From contig BCKQ01000002.1 of assembly GCA_001600695.1 (NCBI GenBank), positions 1,437,340-1,501,339 of the forward strand: a stretch of 64,000 nt of DNA, read 5' to 3'. Made by a program: the position numbers and the translations under genes. Origin of the DNA: Ascoidea asiatica (Eukaryota; Ascomycota; Saccharomycetes; Ascoideales; Ascoideaceae). Under the pieces are notes generated by a model. The model saw only the letters and a program-made list of their open reading frames with translations, had not been told where the DNA came from and ran no database searches. How positions within the stretch are numbered: the first letter of the stretch is position 1; each line of letters starts with the position of its first letter. Shown here in pieces: positions 19,201 through 29,071 of the stretch.

Positions 19201-19678
19201 CAATTTCTAAAGCTAAATGACGTAAATAATCATGACCCCATTGACTTATATTTGATTCATTTGATAATAATCTAAATTTTAAAGAATCAAGATTATTTTC
19301 ATTTGAATAAGTCATACCTAAAACTGATAAAATATCAGATAATTTTGATTTTAAATTTTCATTAATCCAATTATTATATAAATTAGTTAATAAAGGATAA
19401 AAAGGTCTTAAGAATTTTAATGGCTTTGGAACAGCAGTCATTGAACTTGTTGAATTTTTTATAAAAAATTTTAATTTATTTAAAGATTCATCATATAATT
19501 CAATATTTGATTGATTAAGAGTTTCAACTAAATTTTCTAAATCATTTTTAAGTTGTTGATCTTCTTCACTTAATTCTTCTTCTTCTTTTTTTTGTTTTTG
19601 ATTTTTTTTTGATTTTAAATCTTTAGTGGCGTCATTTGACAAAACTTTTGAAATTGAATTGTCTTCTTTTGAAGACAT
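16271..19678 (-). CDS. RPN1: 26S proteasome regulatory subunit Rpn1
   Basis: 1,135 residues (S. cerevisiae Rpn1 has 993). The N-terminal helical domain, the proteasome/cyclosome repeats (about residues 560-960, with LGMGIVSTG, LGISYAG, LGLVFAGT and related motifs) and the conserved C-terminal domain (PRMLVTVDEKL...GYGERAEL) are all present. Rpn1 is a base subunit of the 19S particle that binds Rad23/Dsk2/Ddi1-type ubiquitin receptors and Ubp6. The extra length comes from Asp/Asn- and Lys/Asp-rich inserts near residues 178-245, 400-455 and 775-840, written in GAT/AAT-type repeats. A perfect PACE element lies about 330 bp upstream. I found one CTG codon (18020-18022). Confidence 0.95.
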   Translation of the reverse strand: MSSKEDNSISKVLSNDATKDLKSKKNQKQKKEEEELSEEDQQLKNDLENLVETLNQSNIELYDESLNKLKFFIKNSTSSMTAVPKPLKFLRPFYPLLTNLYNNWINENLKSKLSDILSVLGMTYSNENNLDSLKFRLLSNESNISQWGHDYLRHLALEIGLLYNPLLEKENGINDDDDDDDDDNDNDNDNNNDDNNNNSSSILKTNKSDSNTTTINDKNNDIDIDIDNKSIKSNITSNNTNTNTKDKKIDHQIETNHKIKVLKGVTINDLKQLAFLIIPEFLKHNGEADAVDLLSEIDNIEKISDLVDNETYSRVCLYMISCVPLLSYPDDEDFLNAVFQIYFRFKKFTQALQIAMKLNDDGLILDLFDKVTDQTLLNQLALMLAKEYPNFKLNDLDSDDDDDDDDDDDEEEQEKDQDNDNDEDLENNEKKIDNKQENKEDKNKSKDKIKDEKINSTITKREYNSDFIQCLSNRKLNEYFTYLITELNLLEPKVPEDVYKSHLDNGMESSVDSSKQNLASSFVNGFLNCGFCNDKLMSDDSKSWIYKTTGSGLLSVTGSLGSIYQWNPTDGLQDLDKYLYSTEEDIKAGALLGMGIVSTGVKEEVEASLLLLRDFIHENSRLLRIASIIGLGISYAGSENDEVFKLLSSLLSDESINIEITSIAVLSLGLVFAGTRRTDVIEPIFKVMVQMSNEDFTSKWCQLISLGLAIMFIGNIEGLPTVLKHLSVFEHPMGKRTATLVKICAYAGSGDVLEIQKLLACCIDLPKKTKKEDPKDENKDENKDDNKDDSKDENKDTSKDISKDESKDESKSKDKTESSDTDKVKTDQEGDAVMTEENDESSDKKKKNPFDSVDYEDFFSESGEELDESEQLNQAYAVLGLATITMGEEIGQEMSLRHFGHLMHYGNDVIKRTVPLAMSFVSVSNPQMSLYDILSRYSHDPDIDVALNAIYAMGVVGSGTNNARLAQLLRQLASYYVKEPDCLFMVRIAQGLLHLGKGTLSLNPFHTERQILSRVQFAGLLITSVLLINPRSFILKDSHYLLYYLNVAIRPRMLVTVDEKLNPIKVNVRVGQAVDVVGQAGKPKTITGWVTHSTPVLLGYGERAELENDEYISVTHALEGIVILKKNPEFMEVEK

Positions 19679-20005
19679 CTTTGAATATTGATTATAATTA
19701 TTAGTTATATTAATTGGCTATCAAAGATGAGAATATGGATTGAATAGAATAGAACAGAATAAAATGGAATATATCTAGCCAATTGAATCCTGAAGAGAAT
19801 AGAAGTAACTTAGGTATATTGATTTTATATTAATTCAATAAAACTAATAAACTAATAAACTAACAAACTAATAAACTAATAATAATTCAAATGTATATAT
19901 ATAAATAAAGCATATAAACCAACAGCTTCTTTTCTTTCTACTTTGCACTGGTTTTTCATGGAGGCAAATTCGGTCTGGTGAATCTTCAGAGCAGGCCCAG
20001 AGAAC

Positions 20006-20014
20006 TTTGCCACC
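20006..20014 (-). promoter_or_regulatory. PACE element (Rpn4 site)
   Basis: TTTGCCACC on the plus strand is GGTGGCAAA on the minus strand, the exact proteasome-associated control element bound by Rpn4. It lies about 330 bp upstream of RPN1 and points toward it. This is the expected regulation for a proteasome subunit gene and independently supports the RPN1 call. Confidence 0.82.
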
Positions 20015-20048
20015 GCAGTGGGTCAAAAGAAGGAAGTAGGTACTAGAG

Positions 20049-20054
20049 CACGTG
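20049..20054. promoter_or_regulatory. CACGTG site, RPN1-GOS1 promoter
   Basis: Perfect CACGTG 35 bp from the PACE element, followed by CCCCT (a stress-element core). Cbf1/Pho4-type binding is inferred. Confidence 0.45.
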
Positions 20055-20156
20055 ACCCCTGCAAAGCCAACAAGACCAAAACAACTGCAAAACAACGAGA
20101 TATAAAACAGAGGAAGTGGAAAGTGTGGTAGTAAAGGTAGATATAATATATAATAG

Positions 20157-20179
20157 ACAGATAGATAGATAGATAGATA
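20157..20179 (+). repeat. GATA tetranucleotide microsatellite
   Basis: About five to six GATA units between the RPN1 and GOS1 starts. It is a simple repeat with no evident function. Confidence 0.7.
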
Positions 20180-20346
20180 ATAATAGTATGGATATGGATA
20201 GACTATTATTATATAGAATATGGCAATGATTGAAGTAAATCAACCAACTCATCAATCAAATAACTAATAAATACTTAATCACTTATTTATTGAAACTATT
20301 CAATATACTCAATTCAACTAGATCAATTCAATAAGATTTTATAATA

Positions 20347-21048
20347 ATGACAGATACTAATATAAGTTTTTCAAATTTACGATCTCAGATCTTATCTTTA
20401 GAAAATAAAACAACAAAATTATTAACAGATTATTCAGTTTATGCTCAAGTACCATCTGCAAATCAAAATTCAAATGAATTATCTTTAGAAAATGAAATTT
20501 ACTCAATTTTAAAAAAAAGAGATTCATTATTAATTCAATTAAATAATTTATCAAATTTAGAAAATTTAAATAATTTAAAATTATCTCAATTACAAAGACA
20601 TAATGAAATTTTAAAAGAAAATTATAAAGATTTAAATAATTTAAAAAATTCAATATCTCAAGAAAGAAATAGAATTAATTTATTAATTAGTGTAAGATCT
20701 GATATTGCTGCTCACAGAAGAAAAAATGATTTAAATGATAATAATAATAATAATGGTACTTCTATTATGAATAATGAAGATGAATATATAAATGATGAAA
20801 GAAGAAGAATTGATCAATCAAATTCAATAGCTGATAATTTAATATCTCAAGCTTATCAAACAAGAGATGAATTTCAAAGACAAAGAAGTATATTATCAAA
20901 TGCAAATAAAAAATTATTTAATTCTTTATCTAATTTTCCTGGTATTAATACTTTAATATCAAAAATTAATACTAGAAGAAAAAGGGATGCAGTAATATTA
21001 TCTTCTCTAATTTCTTTATGTATAATTATTTTATATTTCTCTTGGTAA
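20347..21048 (+). CDS. GOS1: Golgi SNARE Gos1
   Basis: 233 residues (S. cerevisiae Gos1 has 223). The N-terminus FSNLRSQILSLENKTTKLL is typical of Gos1/GOS28. Helical text follows with RHNEILKENYKDL and the conserved ISQERNRINLL. The SNARE motif (about residues 155-210) precedes a C-terminal membrane anchor (VILSSLISLCIIILYFSW). Gos1 is a Qb-SNARE acting in intra-Golgi and endosome-to-Golgi fusion. It is divergent from RPN1 and convergent with EXG1 (245 bp between stop codons). Confidence 0.92.
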   Translation: MTDTNISFSNLRSQILSLENKTTKLLTDYSVYAQVPSANQNSNELSLENEIYSILKKRDSLLIQLNNLSNLENLNNLKLSQLQRHNEILKENYKDLNNLKNSISQERNRINLLISVRSDIAAHRRKNDLNDNNNNNGTSIMNNEDEYINDERRRIDQSNSIADNLISQAYQTRDEFQRQRSILSNANKKLFNSLSNFPGINTLISKINTRRKRDAVILSSLISLCIIILYFSW

Positions 21049-21293
21049 ACTTTTATTATTCTCTATTATCCTCTATAAATTAAAACATATAAAAATAAAA
21101 TACAACTTTAAAGAAGGGATAAAAATAAGAATAAAAATATTATATATGTAGTTAAAGTCATTAGAAAATCTCAAATGTTTTTTATGATATGAAATGATAT
21201 GTTATGTTATTTTAGGATTTAATTGAGAAATTGTTTTTTTTAAAAAGAAAAAGGTAATAAAGGTATATATATATAATTCATTCATTATTGTTT

Positions 21294-22619
21294 TTAATAT
21301 CCACATTGATTTGGATAATAACGTTCTGTTAAAGGTTGTGGGAATAATCCATAATCTGTTAATCTTTTAAAATCCCATTCTATTGAAGTTTCTGTTTTAT
21401 AACACCAAAATATCCATCCTGCTCTAATTTCATATGCATCTAATTGTGCTTCAATAAATTTTCTTGTACTAATTTTTTTATCTTCTGTCCATGTTGAAAT
21501 ATCATTAATACCTGAACATGATCCAAAATATATATCAGATTGAAAACTTTGATCATATCTTGAACCTCTATTAACACCATTTAACCATTTACAACAATCT
21601 GTCATAGCTCCAGACCATTCACCAACTATAGTCCAATGATATTCTGTTGAAATTTGTTTACCAATATTACATGCAAAATTTATATGATCTAAAGCAGATC
21701 TTGATAATTCTCCAGTTGAAAAAACTTGATAAAAATGATGATCAATAACAACATTCCAATAATCATTTAATATCATAAATGTATCCCAATAATTAATTGA
21801 TTGAAATGCATCATGAATAATAATATTATTTCTTGAACCTGAATTTCTTAAATTATTATAACCATCAATATAAAATTGTTTAATTTTATTCATATCTAAA
21901 CTTGTACCTAAAGGTTCATTTAATAATTCAATTCCAATAACAGTATTTGATAAATCATCTTGAGAATATTTTTTAATTATATAATTTAAAACTTCAAGAG
22001 TTATTTCAACATTATTATCTTTTTGCCAATTTAAAATATCTCTTAAACCAGAATTATCAAAAGTATTTTGACCACCAGGTGCACCATGTAAATCAATCCA
22101 AACTTTTAAATTATTAATTTTTGCCCATTGAATTGCATTATCAAGAAATTCTTCTTGACCTTGAACATATGGATCATTATCTAATAATTTAAAAGCCCAA
22201 TAACCAATTGGAATTCTAACAGTATTTAAACCATAATTTGAAATATCTTTAAAATCTTGTTCTGTGATAAAATTATTCCAATGATTTTTTAATCTAATTA
22301 AAGCTTCTTCTTTACCTAAAATTTTACAATAATTATATTCATCAACAGGAATTTTACTTTCATCATTACCAAATACTTCAAATAATGATGGATTTATATA
22401 TGGTTCTAATAATAACCAACCTCCAAGATTTACACCTTTTATTTTATTTTCAGGTAATGAATAATCATATTCACGTCTTTGAAATTGAATTGGACTTGAA
22501 TTAATTAATGAAGAAAATAATAAAATAATTAAAAAATTTTTTAAAATTGATGATAAAGATAATAAAGATATAAAAGATAAATTTGAATTTAAATTTCCTT
22601 TAGAAGAAAATGAAATCAT
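21294..22619 (-). CDS. EXG1: Secreted exo-1,3-beta-glucanase, GH5 family
   Basis: 441 residues. A hydrophobic secretion signal ends near residue 42, followed by a dibasic RR that could be a Kex2 processing site before [24 protein letters not shown]. The GH5 acid/base glutamate sits in LLNEPLG and the nucleophile in [18 protein letters not shown] and the [17 protein letters not shown] aromatic block also match Exg1/Xog1. The enzyme trims beta-1,3-glucan in the cell wall. No GPI-attachment tail is seen, so the protein is probably secreted or wall-associated. The gene contains no CTG codon. Confidence 0.95.
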   Translation of the reverse strand: MISFSSKGNLNSNLSFISLLSLSSILKNFLIILLFSSLINSSPIQFQRREYDYSLPENKIKGVNLGGWLLLEPYINPSLFEVFGNDESKIPVDEYNYCKILGKEEALIRLKNHWNNFITEQDFKDISNYGLNTVRIPIGYWAFKLLDNDPYVQGQEEFLDNAIQWAKINNLKVWIDLHGAPGGQNTFDNSGLRDILNWQKDNNVEITLEVLNYIIKKYSQDDLSNTVIGIELLNEPLGTSLDMNKIKQFYIDGYNNLRNSGSRNNIIIHDAFQSINYWDTFMILNDYWNVVIDHHFYQVFSTGELSRSALDHINFACNIGKQISTEYHWTIVGEWSGAMTDCCKWLNGVNRGSRYDQSFQSDIYFGSCSGINDISTWTEDKKISTRKFIEAQLDAYEIRAGWIFWCYKTETSIEWDFKRLTDYGLFPQPLTERYYPNQCGY

Positions 22620-24575
22620 TTTCTAAAGTTTTAATTCAAATTTTTATATTAGAAAATATATATAGCAAAATTTTATTGTATATTGAAATGAGTAGAGTTA
22701 AATTGAATTGAATTGAATTGATAATAATTTAGCTATGGTGATTGAAAATATAATTCATTTAAAGTTAAGATAAATATAAATATTAAATATCTACTGAGGA
22801 TAAAATTATTTATTATGGCCAGTAACTAGAGTAAATAAAATGATTGGATAAATAAGCAATAAGAGAGTGAATTCTTGTTTGTGCTCCAAGATGAAGAAAG
22901 AATGAAAAACAAAAAATTATTCACACTGTTTTTTTTTTATAACTGACTTGTTTATTATTTTAGATATTTTTTTTATATGAAAGAATTGATTTGTATAAAT
23001 TGTTTTATGATATTATTTGAGATTTCTATAGCAAGAAGTAAAGAAAAAGAAAAAAAAAAATAAAAGAAATGAAAAAAATTAAGGAATATTTTAGATATTT
23101 ATATTAATAAAAATACTTTGAGATAGTAAAATTACAAAAAAAAATTGAGATTTTTAGTTAAAATGAGCTTTGTCATTTAGCTATGATTGAATATAGTTTA
23201 TCAGGGTTAATTTTGAAAGAAAATGAGAAAGTTTGTGTAGGGAAAATCTTTGAATTAAAGAAAATATTCATGAAAAGAAATATTATTCATTACAATTTCT
23301 AAATCTTTTAAATAAAAAAATCAAAAATCAATTCCAGTTTATTTTGTAAAAAGTTTGTAGATAATTTGTAAAAGTCGATTGTCACAATTCGGCAATGTAA
23401 TTAAAACCTGCGGAATGTCATCTCAAGCACCTGGAGGCCCAGAATCGTAACAGAAGGGGCGTAGTATCCTGCTTTGAAAGGGGTTATTATGAGTCTATTT
23501 ACCCGATATCCGGACGAGAATACTAACCAGCGTACCTTTTTTGTTCATTTTGAAACATTCTTTAGAATATATTTTACAATGATTTATCACTTGAATACAA
23601 AAAATAATCAGTCTAAAACCCTTGTGATTATTAAATCAAAAATAAATTCAAAAAAAATATGATTTTGAAAGATCTAGATATTGACTGCTTTTGATTATTG
23701 ATAAACAATTGGGAATTTGATTATAATAAATAATGATTTTTGACTTCTATTTATAACGAAGAAACACCACCTTACCAAAAAAAATATTGATGGCCAAGAC
23801 TTAGATTTTCAGAAAGCAAAGACAAAAACAATAAATGTTACCATAAAACTTTTGAATGTATCTTTCAAAGTACTTGTTGTGTGGCTTGTAACTAGATATA
23901 AGAATGACAAAAAAAAAAAAAAAGAGGTGGTTAAATTGAATGAAGAAGTATGAAAGGTAAGAATTTTCTCGAGTCAGAAACTAGTAAGTTTTTAGCAATT
24001 ATCAGGTTTAATCAATTAGGAAATTTATTTGAAACTAAGAAATTATCCAGTCTATTCTTTTTCAGTTAGACCAGACCAGATTAAATTACTTTTTTATTTA
24101 GAATTCTATCACTTTAATTTGAAGAAAAATTTGCAGGCTTCTCAAAAAACATTGCATCCTAAAATAACTTACATAGGATGTCCTGATAAGAAAATGCTTC
24201 CATGCATTCTCAAATTCAGGGTCATACCTCAAACACACCAAATAAGAAAAGCATATTTTTTAATAACTATTTATATTTAATTACGCGTCTGGTATTCTTG
24301 AGTAAATTTACCACCGAAATGCAAAACACATAAAAAAAAAAGTGAAGCGCTGGAAGTATTGCACTATTGCGTGCTGTTTCTCTCTTTTACGCTGCACGCT
24401 AAACTGTACCTGCTTTTATAGATACCAGCCACAAAACAGTATTTCGGGGCATCGGGGTCTGAAATATACAATTTGGTGCGACACACTCCAATATCCAGGA
24501 CATGCAATTTCAATTAGTCACGTCACTGGTGCATTACGGCAACGTTACCGTAAAATATAGTTAAAAAGTGGTCCT

Positions 24576-24581
24576 CACGTG
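24576..24581. promoter_or_regulatory. CACGTG site upstream of FAT1
   Basis: Perfect palindrome TCACGTGA, the extended Cbf1-type core, about 400 bp upstream of the FAT1 start inside a GC-richer island. Confidence 0.45.
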
Positions 24582-24839
24582 ACTGTTGTTCTTTGTTAGT
24601 AATAAAATCCAGTGTTTCCGGAATAAAAAGATGTTGAATTATTATACAATAATTGATATTATCTTAATGGTCCTATTTCAAATGAATAATCATTTAGCTC
24701 TGTAATTCAACAATTTAAGATAAATGAATAAAATGTTTATAAAACTAAACAATCATATACAATAAGAAAAAGAAAAAGAAAAAGAAGAAGAAGAAGTGAA
24801 ACACTACCATCGTATCTAGAAATCAATTTGCTTTCAATG

Positions 24840-24884
24840 ACAATTTCAATTTCAATTTCAATTTCAACTTCAATTTCAATTTCT
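24840..24884 (+). repeat. CAATTT hexanucleotide repeat
   Basis: About seven imperfect CAATTT units roughly 100 bp before the FAT1 start. Preceding it, at about 24766-24797, is an AGAAAA/GAA purine run. These are simple repeats in a likely 5' UTR or core promoter. Confidence 0.65.
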
Positions 24885-24981
24885 TAAATTACTTTAAAAG
24901 AACTGATATGCTTAATTGATAAGAAAAAAAAAAAAATAATAAGAACAATAATTAGAAAAAAAACAATAAATAAAAAACAAA

Positions 24982-26733
24982 ATGATTAGTTTACTCAAAA
25001 GATTCTTCAATTTCATAACTTATTATTATAATAAATTAATTCATTTAATCTCATTTTATTTCAATTATTATATTGATTCAAAATTTCATATAATTGATGA
25101 TTTTTATATTATTCCATTTTTTATAAAACATATTATAAATTATGTTTTTTCTGTTTATAATAAAAAATTAAATTTTTGGTATATATTTGAAAAAATTTCA
25201 ATTTCAAAAAAAAATAAAAATAATTTAGCTTTAATTTATATATCTTCAAAAAAAGATAAAATTTCAAATAATTATATTATTCAAAAATTCACTTATAATC
25301 AATTATATAATTCAATTCTTTCTCTTTCTTATATTTTAATTAATACTTATGAAATTAAACCAAATGATATTGTTGGAATTTATATGCATAATAAACCTTT
25401 ATTTATAATATTTTGGTTTGCTTTATGGAATATTGGTGCAAAACCTGCTTTTTTAAATTATAATATTAATGGAAATTCTTTAATTCATTGTTTAAAAATT
25501 TCAAATGTTAAAAATGTATTTTTTGAAGATTTAAATACTAATAATATAAATAAAATTTTAAATTTAAATAATGATCAAATTAATAATTTAAAAAATAATT
25601 TAAAAATTAATTTATTTTTTTTAAAAAATGAAAAAAATTTAATGAATGAATTATTAAATTTAAATTCTCCAAAATTTAGATTAGATAATAAATTTAGAAA
25701 TATTAATGATAAACCATGGTCAATATCTTCATTAATTTTTACTTCTGGTACAACTGGTTTACCAAAAGCTGCAATAATGAGTTGGAGAAAAGTTTTACTT
25801 GGTACTCCATTATATGGTCATATAGTTAGAATGAAATCAAATTCAATAATTTTTACTTCAATGCCTTTATATCATTCAACTGCTTCAATGCTTGGAGTTT
25901 TACCTGCTTTAAGTAAAGGCTCAACAATTGCAATAACTGATAAATTTTCTGCTTCTAATTTTTGGAATCAAGTTAATTTAACAAATTCAACTCATATTCA
26001 ATATGTTGGAGAAATTTGTAGATATCTTTTAAATCAACCAATTAATTCAAATCTTGAAAAAAATCATAAAGTTAAAGTTGCTTATGGTAATGGTTTAAGA
26101 AAAGATATTTGGCAAATTTTTAGAAAAAGATTTAATATTAATGCAATTGGTGAATTTTATGCAGCAACTGAAGCTCCAATTGCTACAACAAGTTTTCAAA
26201 TTGGTGATTATGGTATTGGAGCTTGTAGAAATTATGGTTCTATAATTAATTTTATTTTATCATTTCAACAAATTATTGTAAAAATGAAAAATGATTTAAA
26301 TGATGGAGAATATAAAATTTATAGAAATTCAAATGGATTTTGTGAAGTTTCAAAACCTGAAGAACCTGGTCAACTATTATTTAGAATTTCCAGACCAAAA
26401 AAACCATATGTTGATTTTCAAGGTTATATAAATAATGAAGAAGAAACAAATTCAAAAATTATTAGAAATGTATTTCATAAAGGTGATGCATGGATTAAAA
26501 CTGGAGATTTATTAAAATATGATAAAAATAATTTAATGTATTTTATTGATAGATTAGGTGATACATTCAGATGGAAATCTGAAAATGTTTCAACAAATGA
26601 AATTGAAATTTTAATTAATAATTCAAAATTAATTGAAAATAATGTTGTAATTGGTTTAAAAATTCCTGGTTATGAAGGTAAAGCAGGATTTTCAATAATT
26701 ATTAAAGATAAAAAAAATGAAAATGAAAATGAA

Positions 26734-26765
<32 letters not shown>

Positions 26766-27036
26766 TAATTTAATTTCAGATAATGAATTATTAGAAAATT
26801 TATTAATTTATTCAAATAAAAATATACCAAAATATGCAATTCCTGTATTTATAAAATTTGTTGATGAATTCATTACTACAGATAATCATAAAATAATTAA
26901 AAGAGAATATAGAGAACAAGTAATGCCAAAGGGAAAAGATGGTAAAGATATAATATATTTTTTAAATGGAAATAAATATGAAGAATTAACTCAAGAAACT
27001 TGGGATGATATTTTAAATTCCAAAATTCGTTTATAA
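24982..27036 (+). CDS. FAT1: Very-long-chain fatty acyl-CoA synthetase / fatty acid transporter Fat1
   Basis: 684 residues (S. cerevisiae Fat1 has 669). The AMP-binding motif FTSGTTGLPKAAIMS starts near residue 253. The FATP/VLACS signature follows near residue 505 (TGDLLKYDKNNLMYFIDRLGDTFRWKSENVSTNEIE). The hydrophobic N-terminus suggests membrane attachment. Fat1 activates very-long-chain fatty acids to CoA esters and takes part in their import, at lipid droplets, ER and peroxisomes. The C-terminus ends in IRL; the S. cerevisiae protein ends, as I recall, in a similar IKL. An Asn run near residues 583-596 is the only species-specific insert seen. Confidence 0.92.
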
Positions 27037-27508
27037 TCAACTAATTTTTAAATGTTGATTTTATTCTTAATGACTTTATATAGACAAGTTTGTATTAAAA
27101 TAAAAAAGATAATTACCTCTTCATAAACTCATTTGCAATATTCATCAATTCATCGATATAAGATTATTGTTGTTTTTATTCGTTTTCAAAATCATGCAGG
27201 GCAAAAAGCACAGAACCAAAAAAATATTTGAAAATGAAAAATAAAAAGAAGACCCAAAATACCGGACTCAAATATTTTTTAAAAAAGAAGAGCCGTTATC
27301 TTGGACTCATATAAGCCACGTGATTTTCCAATTTTTTTTATTTTTCAAAATTTTATTTCGTTTCTTGAACAATTTCTGAGATAAATTCAAGAAAGAAAAA
27401 AATAATTGAGTGAAATTGAAGTAAAAAAGAATAATAGATTTCTTTTTTGGTTTGAAGAAGGTGAATTATCATTATAGAGGTTTCAATTATAGAAGAAGAG
27501 AAAGCAAA
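27037..27508. other. FAT1-BUD21 intergenic region
   Basis: Just after the FAT1 stop a 7-bp stem (27035-27041/27054-27060) overlaps the TAA. CACGTG at 27317-27322 lies 187 bp before the BUD21 start. The remainder is A/T-rich with T tracts. Confidence 0.45.
27317..27322. promoter_or_regulatory. CACGTG site upstream of BUD21
   Basis: Perfect CACGTG 187 bp before the chosen BUD21 ATG. UTP11, another SSU-processome gene in this window, also has one about 200 bp upstream. Confidence 0.45.
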
Positions 27509-28915
27509 ATGGTAACGTCTGCTCATACTACACCACTTACAACTCCAGTTCCTAATAGAAGGAGAACAAGAAGTCAATCTAGAAGAAATTCTCTTTCAAA
27601 TCAAAATCAATTCAATAATAGTCCATTATCAAAATCAGTTCCAAATACATCAAGAAAATCAAAACTTAAAAATGTTATTAATTCTAGAAATAAAGATATT
27701 GAAACATCTGATTTAGAAGTAGAAAAAGTACTTAAAGAAGCTGAAAATCTTTCTAAATTAGATCATCTTGATCAATTAAAAACAAAATCTTCTTCTGAGA
27801 AAGATAGTGATAGTGATTTTGAATTAATTGGAACTGTTCTGGTAAATTCAGAAAAAGAAAATGATATATTTAAAAAAACTGAAACAAAATTAAAAGATAG
27901 TATTGTTGAAGATCAAGAAATGATAGATACGATAGATACTGATAAAGAATTTATTAAACCTGCTATTCCTGAAAAAAAAGAAAATCAAATAGTAAAAAAT
28001 TTAATTATAAATGAAGATCAAGATGAAGATGTAGATATGGAAATGGAAATTCAAAATGAAAGCCCAAAAGATATAATAGAGAAAAAAACACCTGTGAAGA
28101 AGAATTCAACTTCTAAAAAAAATACTCCATTAAAAGAAAATAGTTTTATTAAAAAGAATAGTCCATTTGTGAATAAAACTAATAATACTCTTACAAAGAT
28201 TTCCGAGGAAAAGGTTATAAGCAATGTAGTTGAAAATAAAATTGATATTGATAGTGATATTGATAGTGATAGTGATGATGCACCTGAAGAAGAAGCATTT
28301 AGTTCTGCAAAAACAATAGCATTAAATAAATTAAAAGAAGAAGAAAAAATTGAAGAAGAAAAACAAAAACAATTAAAAGAAAAAAGAAGAATTCAAAATG
28401 AAAAATTTAAAAAACAACAAGAAGAAAAAAGGAAGAAACTTGAAAAAAAAGAAAAAAAAAAAAATAAAAAAGAAAATAAAAAATTAAAATCAGAAATTAA
28501 AACTAAATCAATTTCAGATATAATTTTAGATACAAATGAAATTCCAGATATTTTACCAGAAGATTTATTAAATACAGCAGCTAATACAACATTATCAATA
28601 AATTATAATAAAAATAATTTAATTTCATTTAAAAATGAAAGAAAATTAGAAAAATTAAAAGCAAAACATATTAAATTAGATCAAATTCATCAAGAAGAAA
28701 TTATAAGAATTAGAAAAAAAATAAAAGAAGAAAATTTAAAAAAAGTTAAAAAACTTAATAAAAATATTGTTAAAAAAGGTCCAGTTAAAGTTAAGTTATT
28801 ACCAAATAAAAAAAATTTAAATATGGCACCAATTTCAGAGAAAAAAGTTACAAATTCTAAAGAAAGATGGTTAAAAAGAAAAGCTTTAGGTAAAAAAGGT
28901 AGTTATAAATTTTAA
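27509..28915 (+). CDS. BUD21: SSU processome component Bud21/Utp16
   Basis: 468 residues from the ATG at 27509; an upstream in-frame ATG at 27452 would add 19 basic residues but lacks support. The C-terminal half matches Bud21: SDDAPEEEAFSSAKT, a Lys/Glu-rich helical stretch (EKRRIQNEKFKKQQEEKRKK), PDILPEDLLN, then KKGPVKVKLLP and the terminal SKERWLKRKALGKKG. Bud21/Utp16 is a U3-snoRNP-associated nucleolar protein needed for 18S rRNA processing. The N-terminal half (Ser/Thr/acidic, about 220 residues) has no counterpart in the 214-residue S. cerevisiae protein and is probably disordered. Confidence 0.85.
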   Translation: MVTSAHTTPLTTPVPNRRRTRSQSRRNSLSNQNQFNNSPLSKSVPNTSRKSKLKNVINSRNKDIETSDLEVEKVLKEAENLSKLDHLDQLKTKSSSEKDSDSDFELIGTVLVNSEKENDIFKKTETKLKDSIVEDQEMIDTIDTDKEFIKPAIPEKKENQIVKNLIINEDQDEDVDMEMEIQNESPKDIIEKKTPVKKNSTSKKNTPLKENSFIKKNSPFVNKTNNTLTKISEEKVISNVVENKIDIDSDIDSDSDDAPEEEAFSSAKTIALNKLKEEEKIEEEKQKQLKEKRRIQNEKFKKQQEEKRKKLEKKEKKKNKKENKKLKSEIKTKSISDIILDTNEIPDILPEDLLNTAANTTLSINYNKNNLISFKNERKLEKLKAKHIKLDQIHQEEIIRIRKKIKEENLKKVKKLNKNIVKKGPVKVKLLPNKKNLNMAPISEKKVTNSKERWLKRKALGKKGSYKF

Positions 28916-29071
28916 TTTATATCAAATATTTATTTCTATAAATAAATAAATAAATGATTTTATAATTTCATAATTTTATAATTTTATAATTTTATAATTT
29001 AATTGTCTAATAAGTAATGCAAGTAAGTAGTAAATATAGTAAATATTATAAGTATAGTATATACAATTATT
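28916..29071. repeat. Short convergent spacer with ATAATTTT repeats
   Basis: 156 bp between the BUD21 and ATX2 stop codons. About 28960-29003 is a tandem run of ATAATTTT-like units. It probably holds overlapping 3' ends of both transcripts. Confidence 0.55.

Larger units (their letters stand above)
19679..20346. other. Divergent RPN1-GOS1 promoter
   Basis: A GC-richer core at about 19930-20100 carries the PACE element and a CACGTG, and is followed by a GATA tetranucleotide run (20157-20179). A 75-codon minus-strand frame across the core is not credible as a gene, because it contains both regulatory sites and has no family resemblance. Confidence 0.6.
22620..24981. other. 2.4-kb divergent EXG1-FAT1 intergenic region
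   Basis: Mostly AT-rich with several poly-A runs. Two GC-richer islands occur at about 23390-23530 and 24280-24600. The second contains ACGCGT (24283-24288) and CACGTG (24576-24581). TACTAAC at 23521-23527 matches a branch site but no credible donor or exon accompanies it. Open frames of 60-83 codons show no family resemblance or ATG-supported starts. The stretch ends with CAATTT-type hexamers (24840-24884). It may hold two separate promoters or a lost gene. Confidence 0.4.

Noticed and set aside
23521-23563. TACTAAC followed by a TTTAG, suggesting an intron
   Set aside because: No plausible 5' splice donor or exon was found upstream, and no open frame continues after the acceptor.
23474-24560. 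Three small plus-strand frames in the EXG1-FAT1 gap
   Set aside because: No homology pattern, at least one begins only at a TTG, and they coincide with GC-richer patches that have fewer stops.
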